Shown piece after piece: positions 18,160-27,755 of a DNA stretch of 64,000 nucleotides (position 1 is its first letter; every line of letters begins with the position of its first letter). The position numbers and the translations under genes were made by a program. The notes beneath the pieces are model-generated. The model was not told the DNA's origin, made no database searches, and saw nothing but the letters and a program-made list of their open reading frames with translations. The stretch is taken from positions 1-64,000 of the forward strand of contig JAJFIQ010000026.1 in assembly GCA_021774785.1 (NCBI GenBank), in the 5' to 3' direction. This DNA is from Emcibacter sp. (GTDB lineage Bacteria; Pseudomonadota; Alphaproteobacteria; Sphingomonadales; Emcibacteraceae).

Positions 18160-20274
18160 ATGAGACTTATTTTAATTTTTCTCGCGTTACTCTTTTCCAT
18201 TAATAACGCAACCCTATGGGCTCATACAAAAGGGCCTTTGGGAAATATAGAACATGACTGGCACCCCGATCCCGCCATCAAATCTACGGTCTCCCTGAAT
18301 TTTGATTTTCATGCAGGTGACAATTTTGTCAGTTGGAGCCCCACCGCACGTATAGAATTCAGAGAAGGCAAAAAATGCATTATCGGGGCTTATATTCTCT
18401 TTAATATTGATGAAAAATTTGCCTTCAATACCGATGAAGATATTTTTTTGGATTTAACCTTTTACCGCCCGGAAACCGATGGCTTTATCCTGTCCTACGA
18501 CCAAGCCGTAAAACCCACAGCCATACAGAGTCGTTTCAAAGATAATATCAGTGACAGCCCATGGCATAAGGAGACAATAAAACTTGAACGGGCACGATTT
18601 GCCAACCGGAAATATTATGGAACAGACCTTGCCATCGGGGGAATTGGCAGTCAGCTCACCCATCCCGGGGGCCGTGGCGAAGCGGTTCTTTGCGATATGA
18701 AAATCTACCGCAAAGCAGAAGTCCCTATTATACCAACAAGTCAAGCCGCCCTGTCATTAAATATTATTGATGAGACAGGCAAACCCACAGCGGCCCGTGT
18801 GGGCCTTTATAAATCAGACGGCTGGTCACCACTGGCGGGCAGTGATGCCATTCCCGTACAACGCTATACTGAAAATACGCGCGAACTACCCATGGTATCC
18901 ATACCAAATGAATGGTCTCATAAAGGAAGATACGCTTTCTTCGTCGACGGGAAATACACCAGCAATATCCCCGAAGGCCAGTATCAGGTTTTTGTCATGA
19001 AGGGACCAGAATATAAAATTCATAAAGAAAATATTACAATCACAGCCGGTGATAAACAGTCCCTCACTATCAAGCTGGAACGCTTTGATGATTTAAAGGC
19101 ACGAAACTGGCTCTCCGGCGATGATCATATTCATATTAGCCGTCCCTCCCCTGAAAATAATCAGGCAATCATTGCCTTTATGAAGGCCGAAGACATTCAT
19201 GTGGCAAATCTTCTGCAAGCCACTAACCTCCGGGATATATATTTTAAACAATATAAATTCGGCAAGAATGGCACCTATAATCATGAAGATTTTTCGCTGG
19301 TTTCCGGACAGGAATCACCCAGAACATCCCACCGGGGTCACACCATTGGTCTTAATATACCCCGCTTTTATAAGCCCGTAGAAGAATATTATCTCTATGA
19401 TGATACCCCAGATCATATTCATGAGGATGGTGGATTATGGGGTTACGCCCATGTGGCGATTGACGCTTTCAATGTTTTTAATGGATTGGCGCTGGATGTT
19501 CCACGGGGAAAGGTGGATTTTGTGGAGATGCTTCAATATGGCATGATGAATGTCGGCTATCTTTATGATTTTCTTAATATGGGTTTCAAGCTTTTGCCAA
19601 GTGCCGGATCTGATTACCCCTATATTGATTTTCCGGGTGCCGAACGACTATATGGGAAGGTGGACGGTCCGCTGACCGCAAAATCATGGTTTGCATCTCT
19701 GAAATCGGGTCGTTCCTTCGTCACAAATTGGATGTCGGTTGATTTCACGGTTAACGGTGACAACCGCGCGGTGGAATATAACGTCAAATCCGGTGAACCC
19801 GTCTCCATAGAAGCATTGGTTAAGGTCAATCCTGATTTCGATCAGATGGATCGGGTCGAGCTGATTGCTCATGGCGAAATCTTACAGGTGGCATCCCGTG
19901 AGAAAAGCATTTCAGAACTATCCCTCAGCCATTCTTTCATCCCACAACAATCCCAGTGGTTAACGATTCGCGCCTATGGTAAGGGGAGGGCATTACTGCA
20001 TACGGCACCCATTTACATCTATGTAGACGGTGACCGCGATTTCTCTGATCGCAGAAAATCTGGCCAACTGGCTCAGAAATATCGCGATATTCTTGTGAGG
20101 TTTCGCGCCTCCACCCCAAGACTGGATGTGGAATTTGAACGTTTTGCAGTTGAAGACCTGATCCTGCCACGATGGGAATACTCAAAACAAAGCCTTGGGA
20201 TAGCCATAGACGACGCCATCACCATTTATGATGAAATAATACGGCTAGGGTCAAATAAAATTAAAGAAAGATAG
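18160..20274 (+). CDS. CehA/McbA-family metallohydrolase, exported
   Basis: A 704-residue protein with a signal peptide (MRLILIFLALLFSINNATLWA). The C-terminal half holds a PHP-like metallohydrolase: NWLSGDDHIHISR (His-x-His metal site), a later YAHVAIDAF histidine, and LLPSAGSDYPYIDFPG followed by GRSFVTNWM, which are the hallmark blocks of the CehA/McbA family (carbaryl hydrolases). The N-terminal 200 residues look like a beta-sandwich. ATG 18160 is used because the longer frame starts inside the upstream gene. The location suggests periplasmic hydrolysis of an ester, carbamate or amide bond in the imported compound. The exact bond is not known. Confidence 0.87.
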   Translation: MRLILIFLALLFSINNATLWAHTKGPLGNIEHDWHPDPAIKSTVSLNFDFHAGDNFVSWSPTARIEFREGKKCIIGAYILFNIDEKFAFNTDEDIFLDLTFYRPETDGFILSYDQAVKPTAIQSRFKDNISDSPWHKETIKLERARFANRKYYGTDLAIGGIGSQLTHPGGRGEAVLCDMKIYRKAEVPIIPTSQAALSLNIIDETGKPTAARVGLYKSDGWSPLAGSDAIPVQRYTENTRELPMVSIPNEWSHKGRYAFFVDGKYTSNIPEGQYQVFVMKGPEYKIHKENITITAGDKQSLTIKLERFDDLKARNWLSGDDHIHISRPSPENNQAIIAFMKAEDIHVANLLQATNLRDIYFKQYKFGKNGTYNHEDFSLVSGQESPRTSHRGHTIGLNIPRFYKPVEEYYLYDDTPDHIHEDGGLWGYAHVAIDAFNVFNGLALDVPRGKVDFVEMLQYGMMNVGYLYDFLNMGFKLLPSAGSDYPYIDFPGAERLYGKVDGPLTAKSWFASLKSGRSFVTNWMSVDFTVNGDNRAVEYNVKSGEPVSIEALVKVNPDFDQMDRVELIAHGEILQVASREKSISELSLSHSFIPQQSQWLTIRAYGKGRALLHTAPIYIYVDGDRDFSDRRKSGQLAQKYRDILVRFRASTPRLDVEFERFAVEDLILPRWEYSKQSLGIAIDDAITIYDEIIRLGSNKIKER

Positions 20275-20344
20275 AGATGATAGCTATTGTAGCCCTACCT
20301 CTATAAGCTGATTTACATAATCACTATGAATAAGAGGGGTACAG

Positions 20345-21910
20345 ATGTCGACTGATCTTACTAATAAAGTGAACCGTAGAGCTTTTTTAATGGCTTCTGC
20401 TGCGACGGGGGTGGGCCTAGTAACTTCAACCTTTTCGCCCACTGTTCTGGCAAGTTCCAAGGTTTCCACCCGCAAATATTCAAGCGACATTATTAACCTG
20501 TCGGCCCTTGATCTGTCTGCGGCAATTAAACGCCGCACCGTTTCCTGTGTTGAAGTTATGACGGCTTATCTTGCCCATATTGACCACCATAATCCGGCTG
20601 TGAACGCTATAATCCTGCGTCAGGATCAGGAACAATTACTGGCTCAGGCGAAACAGAAAGATCACGACCTTAGGCAGGGGGTATATCATGGCTGGATGCA
20701 TGGCTTCCCCCATGCTGTAAAAGACCTGGCTAATGTCAAAGGCATTCACACCGTTTCCGGCTCACCTATCTTTAAAGATCATATTGCTCAAGCGGATAGT
20801 ATTTTTGTTGAAAAATTACGCGCATCCGGTGCGATCTTTATCGGCAAAACTAATGTACCGGAGTTTGGCCTTGGCTCGCAATCATACAACAAAGTGTTTG
20901 GGGCAACGGGAAGTGCCTATGACCCCACAAAAACATCCGGCGGAAGCAGTGGCGGTGCCGCAACAAGCCTGGCCCTGAAAATGCTGCCGGTAGCGGACGG
21001 CAGTGACATGATGGGTTCCCTTAGAAATCCCGCTGCCTTCAATAATGTCATCGGTTTCCGGCCTTCCGTTGGCCGGGTGGCAGGCGATACTAATTTCTAT
21101 CAGCAGTTGGCCTGTCTGGGCCCTATGGGCAGAAATGTTGCTGATACTGCAAAATTGCTCTCAACCATGGCAGGCCATGATCCTAGGTCACCGTTGTCTC
21201 TACAGGATAACCCCGGGCAATTCGCCATGCCACTGGACAAAGACATGAAGGGGGTTCGTATTGGCTGGCTGGGGGACATGGATGGCTATTACCCTATGGA
21301 GGCGGGCGTGTTAGACCTTTGCCAAAAGTCCATGAGCCATTTTTCTGACATCGGCTGCCACGTGGAAAATTCGACCATAGATTATGCCATGAACGACCTT
21401 TGGCAATCATGGAAACATCTTCGCCATTGGTGGATAGATGGCCGCTTAGGGTCCATTTATGATGATCCGAAATTGCGTACCCTGTTAAAATCCGAGGCCA
21501 TTTGGGAAATTGAGAATGGTCGGAATCTATCAGGAAGCGGTGTCTATCAGGCCACAGCGGCAAGGGCGGCTTTCTATAGCGCCATAGCACAAGCCTTTAA
21601 GCGCCATGACTTCCTTATTTTACCTACCGCACAGGTCTTTCCATTTGATAAAAACATTCATTGGCCAAAAACGGTCGCGGGGCGGGATATGGATAGTTAT
21701 CATCGCTGGATGGAAATTGTCATACCCGGCACCATGTCCGGCTGTCCGGTTATTAATGTACCTGTGGGCTTTAACAAGAACGGCCTGCCAATGGGAATTC
21801 AGATAATTGGCCCAAGAGGTAAAGACTTCGAAGTTCTGCAAATAGCCCATGCTTATGAGCAGGCAGCAAGATGGAATTATACCCATCAGCCGCCCGCTTT
21901 GAGGGCCTGA
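20345..21910 (+). CDS. Tat-exported amidase-signature family protein
   Basis: A 521-residue amidase. The N terminus NRRAFLMASAATGVGLV is a twin-arginine signal, so the folded enzyme should be exported to the periplasm. The catalytic lysine is in FPHAVKDL. GGSSGGAATSLALKMLPVAD and GSDMMGSLRNPAAFNNVIGF carry the Ser-cisSer pair, although the second block reads MMGSLRNPA rather than the more usual GGSIRIPA. The family call is firm. It is a second amidase in the same island, located outside the membrane, so a two-step hydrolysis on either side of the inner membrane is possible. AGGGG precedes the ATG. Confidence 0.88.
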   Translation: MSTDLTNKVNRRAFLMASAATGVGLVTSTFSPTVLASSKVSTRKYSSDIINLSALDLSAAIKRRTVSCVEVMTAYLAHIDHHNPAVNAIILRQDQEQLLAQAKQKDHDLRQGVYHGWMHGFPHAVKDLANVKGIHTVSGSPIFKDHIAQADSIFVEKLRASGAIFIGKTNVPEFGLGSQSYNKVFGATGSAYDPTKTSGGSSGGAATSLALKMLPVADGSDMMGSLRNPAAFNNVIGFRPSVGRVAGDTNFYQQLACLGPMGRNVADTAKLLSTMAGHDPRSPLSLQDNPGQFAMPLDKDMKGVRIGWLGDMDGYYPMEAGVLDLCQKSMSHFSDIGCHVENSTIDYAMNDLWQSWKHLRHWWIDGRLGSIYDDPKLRTLLKSEAIWEIENGRNLSGSGVYQATAARAAFYSAIAQAFKRHDFLILPTAQVFPFDKNIHWPKTVAGRDMDSYHRWMEIVIPGTMSGCPVINVPVGFNKNGLPMGIQIIGPRGKDFEVLQIAHAYEQAARWNYTHQPPALRA

Positions 21911-21937
21911 CCATACCATAACCATAAAGGGAATTGA

Positions 21938-22315
21938 ATGATCATTTACGGTGTTGCCATCTTGGCTTTCTGTACACTCGTTGGAAAATATACCGGTGAT
22001 CTGATCGGGATCATGATCGGGGTTCAGTCCAATGTGGGCGGTGTTGGTATTGCAATGCTGCTGCTCATTCTGCTGGCTAACTTTCCCAAAAGAATATTCC
22101 ATTTGGATGAGATTAGTCAGAAAGGCGTGACATTCTGGAGTGCTATGTATATCCCGATCATCGTTGCCATGGCCGCAAAGCAAAATGCGGTAGCGGCAAT
22201 GTCTTCGGGGGCAGTGGCCATAACGGCAGGTGTTCTGGCGGTTGTTTTCAGCTTTGCCATGATCCCTCCCCTAATGCGCCTATCCAATAACAGGGACATT
22301 AAAAAGGATGACTGA
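21938..22315 (+). CDS. madL: malonate transporter subunit MadL
   Basis: A 125-residue integral membrane protein with about four hydrophobic segments (residues about 2-20, 35-50, 65-85, 88-108). The start MIIYGVAILAFCTLVGKYTGDLIG and the segment QSNVGGVGIAMLLLI match the small subunit of the MadLM malonate:sodium symporter. It overlaps madM by eight bases. The pair imports malonate across the inner membrane. An AAAGGGA site precedes the ATG. Presence of madM and matB directly downstream makes the assignment secure. Confidence 0.9.
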   Translation: MIIYGVAILAFCTLVGKYTGDLIGIMIGVQSNVGGVGIAMLLLILLANFPKRIFHLDEISQKGVTFWSAMYIPIIVAMAAKQNAVAAMSSGAVAITAGVLAVVFSFAMIPPLMRLSNNRDIKKDD

Positions 22316-23072
22316 CCTATTATATATAATAGCCCAAAAAAACAGCCTGCTTGTTGCGTTTGTCTTTGTTGGTGTCATCATGTGGCTTTCCTATAAGGCA
22401 TCCAAATATCTTACTGTCGGGCATTTACACGGCTCGGCGATTGCGATAATGGCCGGCCTTATACTGGCCTATTTCAGCGGACAATATACCGGCGGCAGCA
22501 AGGGAGTTGCTGATATAGAACTGCTGACTGGCGTGGCCATAATGGGTGGTGGCATGTTCAGGGATTTTGCCATCGTCGCCACCGCTTTCGGCGTTAATGT
22601 TGAAGACCTGAGAAAGGCCGGCGTGGTTGGGGCGGCATCTATTATCATTGGTGTGTTGTTATCCTTTTTTGTTGGTGCAGGCGTGGCCGTTGCCTTTGGC
22701 TATACCGACCCCGTCGCCATCACGACCATCGGGGCCGGGGCCGCGACTTATATTATCGGCCCGGTTACCGGCGCATCACTTGGGGCATCATCTGAAATTA
22801 TTGCACTAAGCATTGCGGCGGGGCTGGTAAAATCAATATTGGTTATGGTTTCAACCCCGCTTGTCGCCAAAAGAATTGGCCTTGATAATCCCACGGCTGC
22901 CATGATCTACGGGGGGCTAATGGGCACCACAAGCGGCGTATCCGGCGGCCTTGCCGCGACGGATCCAAAGCTGGTTCCCTACGGTGCGATGACAGCGACA
23001 TTCTATACCGGGGTAGGCTGCCTGTTGGCACCGTCGGTATTATATCTTATCATCAAGCAGCTAAGCACATAA
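22308..23072 (+). CDS. madM: malonate transporter subunit MadM
   Basis: A 254-residue polytopic inner-membrane protein with roughly seven to eight hydrophobic segments, the large subunit of the sodium-dependent malonate symporter. Recognisable stretches are SKYLTVGHLHGSAIAIMAGL, TGVAIMGGGMFRDFAIVATA and YGGLMGTTSGVSGGLAATDP. It is translationally coupled to madL, whose stop lies inside its first codons. It is followed 30 bases later by matB. Length and content are normal for the family. Confidence 0.92.
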   Translation: MTDLLYIIAQKNSLLVAFVFVGVIMWLSYKASKYLTVGHLHGSAIAIMAGLILAYFSGQYTGGSKGVADIELLTGVAIMGGGMFRDFAIVATAFGVNVEDLRKAGVVGAASIIIGVLLSFFVGAGVAVAFGYTDPVAITTIGAGAATYIIGPVTGASLGASSEIIALSIAAGLVKSILVMVSTPLVAKRIGLDNPTAAMIYGGLMGTTSGVSGGLAATDPKLVPYGAMTATFYTGVGCLLAPSVLYLIIKQLST

Positions 23073-23102
23073 AATATAACGTCACGAATGTATGAGAAAA
23101 GA

Positions 23103-24626
23103 ATGAATAATCTGGATTGTAATTTATATAACCATTTCAGTGCACAGATTGGCCTGTATTGCGATAAAATTTTATTAACGACCGAGAAGGAGAAAAGCTA
23201 CAGTTACCGTGACATTGAGCAGGAAACCGCAAGGCTTGCCAATTATCTTGTTGGGCTTGGGGCAAGAAAGGGCGACAGAATATCCGCGCAGATAGAAAAA
23301 AGCCCGCAAGCCCTTTGTTTGTATCTCGCCTGTTTACGGTCCGGTTTGGTTTATCACCCCCTCAATCCCGCATATAGTGCCCACGAGCTAGAATATTTTA
23401 TTGAAAATGCGGAACCCGTAATTATCATCTGCGATCCAAAGCAATTTCATATCCTTCAACCATTAGCAGAATCTTCTCACGTCTCCAGAATGGAAACCCT
23501 TGACGGTGACGGGCAAGGAACATTGATTGATAATTCCCGTGATAATTCCACTGAGTTCGAGATCGTCCCAAGAGCTGAGAATGATATGGCCGCATTGTTA
23601 TATTCTTCGGGTACGACGGGGGTTCCAAAAGGCATTATGATCACCCATGGAAATTTATTAAGCAATGCAAAATCCCTTGCCGAAATATGGGGGGTTACAA
23701 ATGAGGACCATTTGTTGCATTGCCTGCCCACATTCCATGTTCATGGGTTATTCATTGCCCTAAACTGTATGTTATTATCCGGGGCGTCCATGCGTTGGCT
23801 TGCGGCATTTAAAACAGACCTCATCTTAAAATTTTTACCCCAATCTACGGTTATGATGGGGGTACCGACATATTATACACGTCTGCTTGATGACCCGCTT
23901 TTTACCACTGATATGGCGCAGAATATAAGGCTGTTTATCTCAGGGTCAGCCCCGCTAAAAGTAGAAACCTTTGCCAAATTTAAACAACGAACCGGTCATT
24001 GCATCCTTGAACGTTATGGTATGACAGAAACCAATATCAATACTTCAAACCCCCTTGAAGGGGAACGGAAGCCGGGGACGGTCGGTCTGCCGCTTCCGAA
24101 TGTGGAAGTCCGCATAGTGGATGATGAAGACAAGCCACTTGCCACGGGCGAGATAGGAAATTTGCAGGTGCGTGGCCCTAATGTCTTTATTGGATATTGG
24201 CGTATGGCGGATAAAACCGAAGAATCCTTCACTGAAAATCATTATTTCGACACTGGTGACAAAGGACAAATCGACGCGCAAGGATACGTCTCAATTGTCG
24301 GCAGAAGCAAAGATCTCATTATCAGTGGCGGCCTGAATATCTATCCCAAAGAAATTGAAGTTCTCATTGATGATATCTCTGGTGTGAAAGAATCAGCGGT
24401 CATTGGGGTGCCCCATTCAGATTTTGGCGAAGCCGTCGTGGCCATCATTGTTGAAAAGCAAAAGAACACGTTCAAAGAAGAACAGATTATCACTTCCCTG
24501 AAAGACAAGCTTGCCAATTTCAAGGTTCCCAAGCGCATTATATTTCTGGATGAATTACCAAGAAACGCCATGGGAAAGGTTCAGAAAAATATCCTGCGGG
24601 ATAACTATGGCGACCTGTTAAGTTAG
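23103..24626 (+). CDS. matB: malonyl-CoA synthetase
   Basis: A 507-residue adenylate-forming ligase that converts malonate, ATP and CoA to malonyl-CoA. The AMP-binding P-loop LYSSGTTGVPKG, HCLPTFHVHG, the substrate-side motif LERYGMTETN, and the C-terminal YFDTGDKGQID, SKDLIISGGLNIYPKEIE and PRNAMGKVQK (catalytic lysine) are all present. The run ERYGMTETNINTSNPLEGER is characteristic of MatB rather than acetate or acyl ligases. An in-frame ATG at 23088 would add five residues. The stop overlaps the convergent S8 protease stop by four bases. With madLM it completes malonate use. Confidence 0.9.
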   Translation: MNNLDCNLYNHFSAQIGLYCDKILLTTEKEKSYSYRDIEQETARLANYLVGLGARKGDRISAQIEKSPQALCLYLACLRSGLVYHPLNPAYSAHELEYFIENAEPVIIICDPKQFHILQPLAESSHVSRMETLDGDGQGTLIDNSRDNSTEFEIVPRAENDMAALLYSSGTTGVPKGIMITHGNLLSNAKSLAEIWGVTNEDHLLHCLPTFHVHGLFIALNCMLLSGASMRWLAAFKTDLILKFLPQSTVMMGVPTYYTRLLDDPLFTTDMAQNIRLFISGSAPLKVETFAKFKQRTGHCILERYGMTETNINTSNPLEGERKPGTVGLPLPNVEVRIVDDEDKPLATGEIGNLQVRGPNVFIGYWRMADKTEESFTENHYFDTGDKGQIDAQGYVSIVGRSKDLIISGGLNIYPKEIEVLIDDISGVKESAVIGVPHSDFGEAVVAIIVEKQKNTFKEEQIITSLKDKLANFKVPKRIIFLDELPRNAMGKVQKNILRDNYGDLLS

Positions 24627-27001
24627 AATTTTTTGCTGGATTGCAGCAGGACGGCAATGTCATTTAAAGAAGCCCTGTGGCCGGTATCAAATCGCCTGAT
24701 CAGATTTGCGCTCATGGTCCAGGGGCCTTTTTGCAGGGAATATCCCGCTTCAAGAGAAATCTCGCGACCCGTCGGTGTCAGAGTTATCTGTTGCAAAGCA
24801 AAGACAGGAGCATCCGTAGAAAGATCAAAATGAGTCGCGGTGGAAACCAAAATATTGGCATTTTCAACCCTTAGAGGCTGCGAAATATTAAAACCGAACC
24901 GGTCGCCTTTGGTAAACAACCCATGGGTTGTAATTCTGGCGGACCATTGGGTACTCAAAAAACGGTTAAAACCACTGAACAGAGAAATCTGATTGGTCGT
25001 GACATTGCTCATGCCACCCATCGCCTGTCCGCTCAAGGTCCATTTCTCGCCTAACGCCACAGCGCCGTTAAGGGACAATGTTCCGGTAACCGTGTGATCA
25101 GCGAGGGCAAAACCCGCGTTGGACCGTGAACCAAGCACAGATTTCTGTTCCATCAACGCCCCAAGGCCCATTGAAATATGCCCGCCATCGAAAAGATGTG
25201 TCAGACGGGTTTCAATACCGTATCGGTTCAAGTCATCCTGAAGTACGGCAAGCGCATTATGGCCCTGACCTTTGCTATCCCCGGTCATCAGGCCAATAGA
25301 AAAACTATCCCTGGACCCCAGAGCCATACCACCCGCCATAAAAATATTATCAATGCTGCCCACTAAATTCTTTTCGTGGCCCGCCAGAAACAGATCATGA
25401 TCTGTCACGCTTCCTTTATCGACCATATCAAGTACTGAATTAAGCCCGCGTCCCTGCCCCATAACCCACTGGCTATTTTTGTTCATACTGCCTGATATAT
25501 ACCACGACCGAAGCTCTTGTTTTTGTGCGGTCTTTTCCAGATCGGAGAGCGTATCCCGATGGGCATCCCGACTAAAACTGCTATTTTGCATAACCATATT
25601 TGCCCGCATACCCGAATTAACCCGCCAGTTTGAGCGGGTTTGAGAGCGGCGCAGATCAAGAATACCGCTAAAATTCAAGTCCGTGGGTGCCGTCAGAACT
25701 GACGAACGGGCATCAATATAAAAATCCCGGTCATATTTATCGAGGATCATCACAGCGCTGAGGTTTTGCGGGCTGGCATCACCAAAAGCGGAACCCAACA
25801 CCATCATGCTGTCGCCCACGGATACGGGAACTACAGCCCCCTTAACAGCGACCGTTGTCTGACCTGTGGGTTTGGTGGCCTCATCCAAATTCAACAGGCC
25901 ATGACCATAAATGGCATCAACGCCAGGCGCACCAAGATCAGTGGCCGTCGTCAGTAATATATCGGCAACCTCAAAGGCTTCAAGCTGTGGCCATTGACCA
26001 AATAACAAAGCGGCAGCACCGACAATATGTGGTGAAGCAAAGCTGGTGCCACTCCCAATTCCAAAGGGTGAAAATTCAAATGAGCTTACCGCAACATCTT
26101 CGCCGGGTGCCACCAGATAAAAATCCTGCAAAACACCCGCACGATCCGAAAAGTCGGAAATGGTACCATTTTCATTGAGTGACCCTGCCACCAGATAAAA
26201 ACCACCGGACGCCCAGAGATTATTTTGATTGATGATATCAAGGGTTTCAATATTAGAGACCATTGGGTCCGGATCACCATCATTTCCCGCAGATGCCACG
26301 AGCAAACCACCCAGCTCAACCACTCTTGCGGAATTGGTAATGACATAATGTTCATTGCCATTGCGTGCGGGAGGGTTTTGAACGAAGTCTTCCTCATCAA
26401 ATCCGAGCGATTTATTCACCACACGCGCCCCATTTTGTACAACAAAGCCCCAAGGATCAGAGACAAATAATGTCACACCATCTGACACTTCCGTGTGCAT
26501 GGAGACACCGGAAAAAAAATCAACGGCGAGGACACGGGAATCAAAAGCTACTCCGTGGCTTGCAAAGTTATCTTTCCGGGCGGCTGCGATGCTTGATACC
26601 CATTGCCCGTGATTGCTATTGGTTGTTTCCACCCCCAGAAAAGCCTCATACATGGTGATCCAGCGCTGGTCTTTATCACGGCTCGCAGAATGCCAATCCA
26701 CATCACTATTATCAAGTTCGAAGTTAAAATCAACGATGCCTATAATTGCCCCTTCGCCCGTAAATCCACGGGCATAGGCATCAGAGGCATTAATGGCAGA
26801 CAGAGACCAATCCGCATTATATTCTGCGGTTTCAAAATCACTTGGACTTTCTCCTGTGGGAGGTGGCGGTGCGGGTGGAGGCGCCGTAGGCATCGTTATA
26901 GGCCGGGTTGGTGATGGTGACGATCCGCCACAGGCCGCAAGGGTAAGGCATAGTGCAACGATCAATCCAGAAGATAAATAATATTTATTAGATATACCCA
27001 T
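24623..27001 (-). CDS. S8 (subtilisin-like) serine protease with lipobox and C-terminal barrel-like region
   Basis: A 792-residue exported protease. The N-terminal signal ends in a lipobox (LTLAAC followed by GGSS), so it may be a lipoprotein. A proline-rich linker follows. The S8 catalytic triad is readable: Asp in AIIGIVDFNFELDN, His in NSNHGQWVSSIA, Ser in GSGTSFASPHIVGAAALLFG. From about residue 430 the sequence is rich in alternating polar/hydrophobic strands and ends in SSKKF. This resembles the autotransporter-like C-terminal domain often fused to such proteases. ATG 27001 has GGGGAA just upstream; a longer start at 27055 lacks a good site. It is convergent with matB and unlikely to belong to that island. 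Confidence 0.85.
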   Translation of the reverse strand: MGISNKYYLSSGLIVALCLTLAACGGSSPSPTRPITMPTAPPPAPPPPTGESPSDFETAEYNADWSLSAINASDAYARGFTGEGAIIGIVDFNFELDNSDVDWHSASRDKDQRWITMYEAFLGVETTNSNHGQWVSSIAAARKDNFASHGVAFDSRVLAVDFFSGVSMHTEVSDGVTLFVSDPWGFVVQNGARVVNKSLGFDEEDFVQNPPARNGNEHYVITNSARVVELGGLLVASAGNDGDPDPMVSNIETLDIINQNNLWASGGFYLVAGSLNENGTISDFSDRAGVLQDFYLVAPGEDVAVSSFEFSPFGIGSGTSFASPHIVGAAALLFGQWPQLEAFEVADILLTTATDLGAPGVDAIYGHGLLNLDEATKPTGQTTVAVKGAVVPVSVGDSMMVLGSAFGDASPQNLSAVMILDKYDRDFYIDARSSVLTAPTDLNFSGILDLRRSQTRSNWRVNSGMRANMVMQNSSFSRDAHRDTLSDLEKTAQKQELRSWYISGSMNKNSQWVMGQGRGLNSVLDMVDKGSVTDHDLFLAGHEKNLVGSIDNIFMAGGMALGSRDSFSIGLMTGDSKGQGHNALAVLQDDLNRYGIETRLTHLFDGGHISMGLGALMEQKSVLGSRSNAGFALADHTVTGTLSLNGAVALGEKWTLSGQAMGGMSNVTTNQISLFSGFNRFLSTQWSARITTHGLFTKGDRFGFNISQPLRVENANILVSTATHFDLSTDAPVFALQQITLTPTGREISLEAGYSLQKGPWTMSANLIRRFDTGHRASLNDIAVLLQSSKKF

Positions 27002-27221
27002 AATATTCCCCGTCTTATCCCTCAAGTCATTCTGATTATCTGAACAGCTTGGCAACAGGAATAAATTCTATCCTGTTTTTATTTATGTTGCCAGTTCCTT
27101 TGAAGCCAACACAACTATTGTCACGAACAAGTGATATAATCCATATAAGACAGATATTTTTCTACCATTGACGACAGACCTGTAACAGGCTTAGAGTTGA
27201 CGATATATAAGGGAGAAAAAA

Positions 27222-27671
27222 ATGCGTAAAATTTTATTACCCCCTGTGATGCTCGCCCTGTGTCTGATCGGCATAGTAGCGGTTAATTTTTTTGGAATTG
27301 CCATCATAGTCCTGCTTTCAGGGCCGGTAAAATTTGTCGGCTATGTCCTGATTGCCCTGGGGGCTTTCCTGCCCGCATGGGGTGCACGCCTGTTTGCTCA
27401 ACATGAAACCAACATATTGCCCTATAAAGACCCTGACCGCATTGTCACCGCTGGTCCGTTCGGCTTTTCCCGAAATCCCATGTATCTGGGCATGCTTTTG
27501 GTATTATTAGGCGTTTCGGTTCTCTATGGCACAGCCCTTAGTTTCTTCTTTCCATTAGCCTATTTCAGTGTCGCCAACGGCTATTATATTCCCTATGAAG
27601 AAGGCCGGATGGCTGAGGCTTTTGGTGACGAATTTAACGCTTATAAAGCCAAAGTGCGCCGCTGGCTCTAA
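27222..27671 (+). CDS. isoprenylcysteine carboxyl methyltransferase-like membrane protein
   Basis: A 149-residue membrane protein with four hydrophobic segments. The C-terminal core GPFGFSRNPMYLGMLLVLLG and later YYIPYEEGRMAEAFGDEFNAYKAKVRRW match the ICMT / phospholipid methyltransferase family, where the RNPMY and the E-E-x-x-x-x-x-F-G-x-x-Y blocks bind S-adenosylmethionine. The methyl acceptor in bacteria is usually unknown. A GGGAGAAA ribosome site precedes the ATG. It stands alone, divergent from the protease gene. Confidence 0.82.
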   Translation: MRKILLPPVMLALCLIGIVAVNFFGIAIIVLLSGPVKFVGYVLIALGAFLPAWGARLFAQHETNILPYKDPDRIVTAGPFGFSRNPMYLGMLLVLLGVSVLYGTALSFFFPLAYFSVANGYYIPYEEGRMAEAFGDEFNAYKAKVRRWL

Positions 27672-27755
27672 AGCCTGTAAAAGGCTTTGACAGCTCCATA
27701 AACTAGGGCCAATATCAAATCTTATTTTGATTGATTCTATTTGAAAGGGCCCGTA

